NCBI GenBank assembly: GCA_029204225.1
Contig: MU831918.1
Span: 1-64,000, forward strand
DNA: 64,000 bases
Direction: 5' to 3'
DNA from: Diphasiastrum complanatum
Taxonomy: Eukaryota; Streptophyta; Lycopodiopsida; Lycopodiales; Lycopodiaceae
Part shown: positions 56,797-64,000 of the stretch, in pieces
Numbering within the stretch: the first letter of the stretch is position 1
Layout of the letters: the number at the start of each line of letters is the position of its first letter
Translations under genes and position numbers: made by a program
The notes under the pieces: model-generated
The model's database searches: none
Seen by the model: only the letters and a program-made list of their open reading frames with translations
What the model was told of the DNA's origin: nothing

Positions 56797-58286
56797 TTGC
56801 TGTGTGGTCATGAAGGAACTTTTTCCTATCATACGGATCCAAAAATCGGTGGATCTCCTTTTGTTCAGATCTATATATCCTGATAGAATTGCTAGGGCAG
56901 ATGATCTCATAGGAACATTTTCTAGCACATAATTGAACACTTTAAGAGCAACATCTCTTTTGACAAAAATAATTTTATATGTATTGTTTTGGATATTTAT
57001 GCCCTTGGGCAAAAAAAGATAGGGCCTTAATGGCCATGATTAAGGTTCTCGCATTTACAAAAAACCTATCATGAAGAATACAAATTTTGTTATTTACAAA
57101 AGATTTCAAATATTGCCAATGAGACATCCTTCTGTCTCACGCCTTGTCTCTCTCTCAATCCTCCATGCTTGCTAGCAAAGGCATCAACTTCAACGATTTC
57201 CTACAACACATAATCAAGTGTTAGTCAAACTAGCAAATCAATCATCAGTTATACGTTAAATAGTAAATGATTTTTTGTGAAATAATTTACTTACCGAATC
57301 CTCCTCGTCAGCCTGGATCACACCAGTAGCTTCTAAATTGTGACCAACAATAATGGTCGATTGTTGGTCAGCTGGAATAGGAGATGGCGGATACTTTTTC
57401 TAAAAAGCCAAAAACTCCTCGTCACTTGGCATATTAGCCTCATATGCCATGCTCTCAGATAGCATCCTTTGAAGGGCATCTGTGCCACTTGCTCATTCTT
57501 CTTGGTCCTCATAGTTGATGCCATCTATGAGGTCGTCATCATCAAAGTCAATAAAATCACTAAATTCAGAAATCATTCTTGACATAAGAGATAATATCTC
57601 ATCTTCTCTGAGATCTATTACGTCTCTGATATCACTAATGGAAAAGAATGGAATATTGTCCATATGGTACATATGGATGTCCATCAGGGTTCTGCTCTGG
57701 TCAATCTTGCTTACGGTAGATAAGGGAGAGATAGACAAAGAACAGGCCTTGGCAGGATCATACTGCTGTGCTTGTCTGACCTCCTCTACATCTTCTAAAA
57801 CCTCATCATTAGTAGAAACCTCCGAAGCTACAAAAGTGGTAGGGGCAGGCAAACCAATCATGCAAGACCTAGAAGATTGTGCCTCATCAGAGATAAGAGC
57901 AGATATGAAAAACACAAAGGCCATACCTCCTGAACGAAGTGACATACACGATTGTGTTCCTCACAGAATATGACACATTTAAACAGATCGATAAGTTTGG
58001 TAAACTTACGATCATGCCTTTGCTTGGCACTAGGCTGAGCATGAATCAAATCTGTGAAATGCACAAATCTTAGGCCATCCATCAGAAGGGTATCCTATTG
58101 CAAGCAGTCATAAAAATCCTTGTACGTTTTGGAAAAAACTTCCCTGTGCTCAGTGACAAATCTCTCTATGTCAAACTGAAAATCGAAATAGGACAAAAAA
58201 TGACAATGTCTGTCGCTAACCCCAACATCAACAAGGAAAGAACTAAGTGCCCATTCATAGATTGAACTAGTAGACGAGGAAGCCAT
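56797..58286 (-). pseudogene. Convergent partner gene of unknown family
   Basis: Minus strand, tail-to-tail with copy B (120 bp apart). Exon 1 58286-57927 starts MASSSTSSIYEWALSSFLVD and continues FDIERFVTEHREVFSKTYKD, with one in-frame stop, then DLIHAQPSAKQRHDRKF; donor ggaggtatgg. A second block (about 57876-57297) is acidic and disordered-looking (SDIRDVIDLREDEILSLM, FSDFIDFDDDDLIDG) with two stops and a donor at about 57297. A third starts EIVEVDAFASKHGGLRERQG (about 57202). The C-terminus is IYRSEQKEIHRFLDPYDRKK then FLHDHTAKIVL, ending at 56797. I recognise no domain. A TATATA lies about 64 bp upstream of the ATG. Confidence 0.45.
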
Positions 58287-58639
58287 ATCAATATGAGACG
58301 TCGATTAGCAAGGGGACCTAAAGGGTATAGTCCACGGCGTGTGATGGCGATATATAGACTACAGAATTTCGGATACCAAAACTACGCGCCAGGAGAGCAG
58401 TGGTACTGTAGGGATGTTTGTTGGGCACGTGGTAGCGATATAGTGTGCTTTGATTTTGGAGCAGGTCAATTTGCTGGACTCAATATGCGAAACTGAATTC
58501 CAAAAATGATGCTCTTATATATACTCTAATTCAAAGGATTTGAACCGTACACATGTTTTGGAAACCTGCGATCAAAATAGTCGCACATGTGGAAAACGAT
58601 GGCCAAATCATTGCATGACACATGTATGGACCAAATTAT

Positions 58640-59330
58640 GACACATGTCCTTTTGAAGAGCAAGCACACTTTGAACTCATCCTTGATAAATCCTTGAGGT
58701 TGTTCCATATAGATCTCCTCCTCAAGACAACCATTTAGAAAAGCATTGGATATATCTAATTGGAACACCTTCCACTTAAAGAAACAAGCAAGAGAAATAA
58801 GAATTCTTATTGTCACCATCTTTGCAACGGGTGCAAAGGTCTCCTCATAATCAAGGCCATGGATTTGAGCAAATCCTTTGGCACATACTCTTGCTTTATA
58901 CATGTTGATGGTGCCATCATGATTGTACTTGATCCGAAATACCCACTTGCAACCAATCACATGCTTGTTGGATGGAGGATTCACAAGCTCCCAAGTATTG
59001 TTGGTGATCAATGCATCATACTCTTGCTTCATGGCATCATACCACTCCTTGGTATTGAGTGCCTCTTGTACATTCTTTGGCTCTTCATGAGAGACATAAA
59101 AAACATAATTGATGGAATCAAGATCCACTTGTTTGCGTTTGTCAACATATGAGAGCCTCTTAAGCTCGGATCTATCTCTCATGGATCTTCTTGGTGAGAA
59201 AATCCGAGGAGAGTATTCTTCAATTTTCGACCCCATCACATCATATTTGTCTTCAAAATCAATAATAGGTGATGCATCCATAGACTTCTTGATCTCGGCC
59301 TCTTTAAAAGATGAATGTTGATCTTCATGA
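58640..59330 (-). pseudogene. Copia hinge and reverse transcriptase fragment
   Basis: The minus strand has an uninterrupted frame: hinge SPRRSMRDRSELKRL, then EWYDAMKQEYDALITNNTWE, HVIGCKWVFRIKYNHDGTIN, MYKARVCAKGFAQIHGLDYE, KWKVFQLDISNAFLNGCLEE and EIYMEQPQGFIKDEFKVCLL. It ends before the YVDD motif at about 58650. Its right edge is cut at 59331 by the LTR of the next element, which therefore inserted into it; the frame even continues into that LTR by chance. Well preserved for its length. Confidence 0.85.
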
Positions 59331-60031
59331 TGTGAAGAATTGCCAAAAATTGGCAAATCTAGCTTGATCAAAAACCATGTAGAATAGTGTAAATTGTGTA
59401 CACAAGTGGGTCCCACACATGTGAGGCCATGATGCCACATGGGAAACCCATCCTAATGTAGGTTAGGTCAAGTCAAGAGAGTTGGTCATGTCTATTTGGT
59501 GGTCATCCCTACTTTATAGGACCTACACCTAAGTTTAAGGTGAAAATTTGACCAACTAGCTACCTACCAAGCATAACTCTAGGAAATAGACTAGGGTTTC
59601 ATTTTAGGTCAAGGAGAGTGAGTTAACTTCCTTATTACATGCTAGAAATCCACCTAACTTCAAGAAGGAAGTCGAATTTGCTATGTATTCCCTCTCTCCA
59701 CAGTGAGAAGATAAAATTTTTTTGGAGCTCATTGGCAATCTCAAGCTAGTTCACTATGTCCATTGAGTTTTTGTGATCCAAATGAAACCAAATCAATTTC
59801 TACTTGTTTCTCAGGTTTAAGGCCGTACTACAGCCTGTAGTACACACGTGTGGTCTCGGATTTCAATTTTTATCAATGCTTTTGATTGTTAATGCTTGTT
59901 GTTTGTCAAATCGCCAATCTAGATCAACTTTTTTGTGTCTAGTTTTTTGATAGATTGTTAAGCAAGCATCCAATCACTCTTGTGGATCTTTTGTAGATCC
60001 ATTTATGGTCCTAAAGTACAGTACTTTCACA
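59331..60031 (+). repeat. 5' LTR (701 bp)
   Basis: TGTGAAGAATTGCC ... GTACTTTCACA. Same length as the LTRs of the element at 42466-47001 and clearly homologous but more diverged than those are from each other. Contains a ctactttataggacc TATA-like motif near 59509-59520, a possible Pol II start region. Confidence 0.92.
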
Positions 60032-60043
60032 TGGTATCAGATC
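60032..60043 (+). promoter_or_regulatory. Primer-binding site
   Basis: tggtatcagatc directly follows the LTR; one change from the standard initiator Met-tRNA site (tggtatcagagc). Confidence 0.88.
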
Positions 60044-60468
60044 CAAGTACAAGAGCATAAGCCATTGATCTAATGCAAATCCATTTTTAGCAAGTTTTGG
60101 TGCTAAAAACTAGTATTGAGAGGGCAAGCTAGAATCTTGATTTTGGTGAGGAGATTTGATCCCAAACTTGGTAGGGGTCCAAATCCGTACTATACACATG
60201 TGTGGGCACCTCTGAACCTGCATTTAATGCATGGTATTCATTTGATCCAAAAAAATTCAATTTGTGAGCTATTGGTGTAATTTTTGGTGGAGATCCTAGG
60301 ATAATCTACCAAGATCATTTGCCATTGGTTAGATTTGAATTTGTTTCATGGAATATAATTAATCTAGGCTGAGATAAAGTCCTATTAAGGTTAAAAACAG
60401 GTCTTGAAAGTACACCAAGAAGGAAGAAAGAGATTAAGTCATTTTTTTGTCCAAAAATAGCCAAATTT

Positions 60469-60816
60469 GGCAAGATTTGATTGTAAGTAGATTTCACATC
60501 ATCTTATCTTCATTCCAACTTTGTGAGGGAGTGCTAGAACTGAGATTATAAGTCCATTTTTTGGATTAGAAAATTAATTTGAGTGAAAAAATACAAGAGA
60601 GAGACCTTAGTGAGTTTCTAGAGACAATCAAATCCATTTCTTGGCAAGATTTGTTTGAAAGTAGTTTTCACTTCATCTTATGTTCATTCCAGCTTTGTCA
60701 GGGAGTGATAGAATTGTGATTATAAGTCCATTTGTTGGATTAGAAATCAAATTTGAGTGAAACACTACAAGTGTGAGACCTTTGTGAGTTTCAAGTCAAT
60801 CAAATTTATTTCTTGT
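60469..60816 (+). repeat. 174-bp tandem repeat in the retrotransposon leader
   Basis: Unit 60469-60642 and unit 60643-60816 share ggcaagatttg, agtag, ttcacatcatcttat, gagggagtg..agaa, ttataagtccatt and gagacctt. The same duplicated leader is in the related element at 45.4-45.9 kb, so it predates both insertions. Confidence 0.8.
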
Positions 60817-60836
60817 TTGTAGAAGTCACTAGTAAG

Positions 60837-61934
60837 ATGGCATCTGCTGGAGCATACCTTCTAGAAGCTAGTGAGAGGTTGAATTCTACAAATTATGCTA
60901 TTTGGAAGGTTAGAATGGAGTCACTCTTAGTGCTCCAAGACCTTTATGAGTTCTTGATTGAAGATGAAGATGAACCTCTAGGTGCACAAGAGTTAGCTAG
61001 ATACAAGAAGAGATCTAGGCTTGCACTTCATTGTGTGAAGATGAATGTGAGCAATGATTTGTTGAGAGAAGTATCAGCTTGTACTAATGCTAAAGAGGCT
61101 TGGGAGTCTTTAAAATCAATCTATGAGTCTAGCAACACTTCTAGAGTTCTTATGCTTAGAAATCAAATTTTGCAAAGCATGAGGAGAAGTGAGGAGAGTG
61201 CACAGGATTATGTACTCAGAATCAAGTCTCTAAATAGGGAATTGGCTTCCATTGGAGAGAAGATTCATGATGGAGAGCTTGTACAAATTGTCCTTAATGG
61301 TCTAGGAGATGACTTTGCAAATTTGGTCCAAAGTTTTGCCATCCAAGACGCTTTGCCAACTATAGAAAAACTTCACAGTGTATTAGTGGCTGAAGAGTGT
61401 AGGATGCTCCATGCAAAATGTAGGATGAGTTCCTTGTCTTTGCAGGATGGTGATGAGAAAACCAATTTCTCATTCAAGGGCAAAAAGAAGACCAATGGAA
61501 AGAAGAAGCATTTAAAGGAGGCCAAAGAAGAGGATGATGCATCAAGCTCAAAGGACAAGTCAAAGCAAAAATGCTTCTTTTGTGGAAAGAAGGGGCATTA
61601 TGCATCTAAATGCTACAAGAGGCTAAGAGCACAAGTGGAGGAGGACAAACAAGGAAACCTTGCAAAGGAGGAGGAGGAGGATGAAGTAGATGTATTCTTG
61701 ATGGCATCTACATCCTCACCAACAAGCAATAGCAATTCAAGAGACAATTGGTGGATTGACAGTGGGGCTAGCTCCCACATATCTTGTGAAAAGGAATTTT
61801 TCTCAACCTTACACTCATTCAATGATGCTAAAAAGTTTGTCTTTACTGCAAATGATGAAGAGTGTAGGATAGATGGTGTTGGCACCATCTCTTTGTGTCT
61901 AGAATCCTCAAAATGCATGGATCTAGAAAATGTC
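60837..61934 (+). CDS. Copia gag-protease, open frame truncated by the inverted duplication
   Basis: The start is the ATG at 60837 (MASAGAYLLEASERLNSTNY); an in-frame ATG at 60813 is the less likely one because relatives align from 60837. Gag core: KKRSRLALHCVKMNVSNDLL, SRVLMLRNQILQSMRRSEES, ELVQIVLNGLGDDFANLVQ; Lys-rich tail; intact knuckle CFFCGKKGHYASKC; protease WWIDSGASSHISCEKEF with DSGA; ends GTISLCLESSKCMDLENVL. From 61935 the frame continues by chance into unrelated sequence to a stop at 62093. Both gag and the protease active site are undamaged, so this is a young copy. Confidence 0.9.
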
Positions 61935-62388
61935 CTTACTTGGAAATGGACACATCAAAAGTATAGCCCAAATTGCAGTGTAGCAAACTGTATATCAAAA
62001 ATCCAAAAACAATGTATATATATGTTTTTTTCTGGCAACCCATGCATGAACATGGTTGTCGCTAATGGGACGCATGTCCCATCAACTGTCTAATCATTAT
62101 TACAAGTATTGGCCAGCCCTAGTATGTCCACTGGACCTCATAGTTATTAACCAAGTAAATCTAGTTTTATAATAACACTCTCTATAAAAGTAGACTTTAC
62201 TTTTCAAGCAAGCTTATACATAGATATAATCATAGTGCACTATGTGTTGCCACATATCACTATTAGAGTACCCTAGGCCCTCACAGTTAATTTATTACCA
62301 AACTACCCATGACTGGAATATCGAGGCTTTGCCGCTCATGTTTGTAGTTGGAGAAACAACACAAGGTTGTAAAATAATGGATGTAGCT

Positions 62389-63089
62389 TGTGAAGAATTG
62401 CCAAAAATTGGCAAATCTAGCTTGATCAAAGACCATGTAGAACATTGTAAGTATTGTGTATAATTGGGTTCCACACATGTAAGTCCAAGATTTCACGTGG
62501 CAACCCACTCCTAATATAGGTTAGTTCAAGACAAGAGAGTTGGTCATGTCTATTTGGTGGTCATCCCTACTTTATAGGACCTACACCTAAGTTTAAGGTG
62601 AAAATTTGACCAACTAGCTACCTACCAAGCATAACTCTAGGAAATAGACTAGGGTTTCATTTTAGGTCAAGGAGAGTGAGTTAAATTCCTTATTACATGC
62701 TGGAAATCCACCTAACTTCAAGAAGGAAGTCGAATTTGCTATGTATTCCCTCTCTCCATAGTGAGAAGATAAAATTTTTTTGGAGCTCATTGGCAATCTC
62801 AAGCTAGTTCACTATGTACATTGAGTTTTTGTGATCCAAATGAAACCAAATCAATTTCTACTTGTTTCTCAGGTTGAAGGCCGTACTACAGCCTGTAGTA
62901 CACACATGTGGGCTCGTATTTCAATGTTAATCAATGCTTTTGATTGTTAATGCTTGTTGTTTGTCAAATTGCCAATCTAGATCAACTTTTTTGTGTCTAG
63001 TTTTCTGATAGATTGTTAAGCAAGCATCCAATCACTCTTGTGGATCTTTTGTAGATCCATTTATGGTCCTAAAGTACAGTACTTTCACA
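62389..63089 (+). repeat. LTR copy carried by the inverted duplication
   Basis: Inverted duplicate of the 5' LTR at 46301-47001, not an independent insertion: its left flank is the same private flank. Confidence 0.92.
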
Positions 63090-63764
63090 TAATATCAGAG
63101 CCAAGTACAAGAGCATAAGCCATTGATCTAATGCAAATCCATTTTTAGCAAGTTTTGGTGCTAAAAAGCTAGTATTGAGAGGGCAAGCTAGAATCTTGAT
63201 TTTGGTGAGGAGATTTAATCCCAAACTTGGTAGGGGTCCAAATCCGTACTATCCACATTTGTGGGCACCTCTGAACTTGCATTTAATGCATGGTATTCAT
63301 TTGATCCAAAGAAATTCAATTTGTGAGCTTTTGATGTAATTTTTGGTGGAAATCTTAGGATAAGCTACCAAGATTGAGTGCCATTGATTAGATTTGACTT
63401 AGGGTCGTGAGATCTAATTAATCTAGGCTGAAATAAGATCCTCTAAACTTTTTTTATAGGTCTTGAAAGTACATCAAAAGTGTGAAAGAGATTAAGTCAT
63501 TTTTTGTCCAAAAATAGCCAAAATTGGCAAGATTTGATTGTAAGTAGATTTCACATCATCTTATCTTCATTCCAACTTTGTGAGGGAGTGCTAGAACTGA
63601 GATTATAAGTCCATTTGTTGGATTAGAAATCTAATTTGAGTGAAAAACTACAAGAGAGAGACCTTAGTGAGTTTCTAGAGACAATCAAATTCATTTCTTG
63701 GCAAGATTTGTTTGAAAGTAGTTTTCGCTTCATCTTATCTTTATTCCAGCTTTGTGAGGGAGTG

Positions 63765-63850
63765 CTTCTTGGTTTCCAAGGGGAGGCTCGAACCTGGGAC
63801 CAAAGAAACTTTGGATGCCAAGCCAACCAACTGAGCCAACCCCGTTGGGT
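63765..63850 (-). mobile_element. tRNA-like retroposon, duplicate of copy 2
   Basis: Identical to 45540-45625 including both 14-bp target duplications; created by the inverted duplication. Confidence 0.92.
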
Positions 63851-63993
63851 TTTGTGAGGGAGTGATAGAACTGTGATTATAAGTCCATTTGTTGGATTAG
63901 AAATCAAATTTGAGTGAAACACTGCAAGTGTGAGACCTTTGTGAGTTTTAAGTCAATCAAATCTATTTCTTGTTTGTAGAAGTCACTAGTAAG

Positions 63994-64000
63994 ATGGGAT
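63994..64000 (+). CDS. Start of a Copia gag, cut by the window end
   Basis: ATG GGA T.. corresponds to the MGSAGAY start of the gag at 45396 on the other arm. Only two codons lie in the window. Confidence 0.6.

Larger units (their letters stand above)
59331..61934 (+). mobile_element. 5' part of a Copia element of the 701-bp LTR family
   Basis: LTR 59331-60031, primer site 60032-60043, leader with a 174-bp tandem repeat, and intact gag-protease frame from 60837. At 61935 it is cut by the inverted duplication. Its left flank is a Copia RT fragment (target). It lacks the tRNA-like retroposon present in the leader of the relative at 45540. Confidence 0.9.
61935..64000 (+). repeat. Right arm of the 2.07-kb inverted duplication
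   Basis: Reverse complement of 45390-47455. Contents in order: 454 bp flank (61935-62388), LTR 62389-63089, mutated primer site 63090-63102 (taatatcagagcc), leader with the tRNA-like retroposon (63765-63850) and its target duplications, gag start. It continues past the window end. Confidence 0.95.

Noticed and set aside
58293-58496. 67-codon plus-strand frame upstream of the partner gene
   Set aside because: Lies in the probable promoter of the minus-strand gene (TATATA at about 58350) and has no recognisable motif.
62389-63089. An independent solo LTR or a third insertion of the Copia family
   Set aside because: It carries the same private flank, mutated primer site and retroposon as 45390-47455, so it is part of the inverted duplication.

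Overview
This window is nuclear DNA of a land plant with a large, repeat-rich genome. The evidence is plant-type Ty1/Copia and Ty3/Gypsy retrotransposon domains, GT-AG introns of 70-200 bp, long GA/AC microsatellites and one intact NRT1/PTR-family (NPF) transporter gene. A fern or other non-seed plant is my guess from the style of the repeats; the sequence does not prove it. Almost everything else is transposable-element debris in nested, inverted and truncated layers.

Layout. 0-5 kb: a Copia hinge fragment and a decayed Copia element on the minus strand whose protease/pre-integrase segment (about 3655-4095) has been flipped in place. 5-9 kb: AT-rich DNA without recognisable genes, then a SWIM zinc-finger fragment. 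9.7-16.5 kb: a Gypsy element (RT/RNase H, integrase) with an unrecognised extra reading frame after pol, a 32-bp perfect hairpin, a short tRNA-like retroposon, and a 128-bp direct repeat at both ends. 17-27.5 kb: a Gypsy integrase fragment, two plus-strand Copia pieces separated by a minus-strand hAT (DUF659-type) transposase relic, and two more Copia gag genes. 27.5-30.4 kb: tandem repeats, a fold-back sequence, a Copia RT fragment cut by a CACTA-like end, and a Gypsy RT fragment. 32.4-36.2 kb: two divergent, decayed, apparently spliced genes, one with a DGNHR motif and one with a SWIM finger; related SWIM-gene pieces occur at 8.8 and 18.1 kb. 37.0-39.4 kb: the NPF gene in four exons, the only clearly intact host gene.

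42-64 kb holds the most informative structure. A Copia-derived element with both 701-bp LTRs but no integrase or RT (42466-47001) sits inside the second copy of a 213-bp tandem duplication. Its 5' end plus 454 bp of its private flank (45390-47455) reappears, inverted and almost identical, at 61935-64000, joined with 3 bp of microhomology to the protease region of a second element of the same family. Between the arms are a third Copia, two tandem degenerate copies (52.4-54.7 and 55.1-56.7 kb) of a spliced gene that looks like an RNase-H-fold (DDE-type) transposase of a family I cannot name, a convergent spliced partner gene (56.8-58.3 kb), and a Copia RT fragment.

How the parts act together: apart from NPF there is no cellular pathway here. 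Copia/Gypsy gag-pol relics moved by reverse transcription, hAT and CACTA pieces by cut-and-paste, and the 86-88 bp tRNA-like retroposon moved in trans. The two-gene module at 52-58 kb is the best candidate for an undescribed system.
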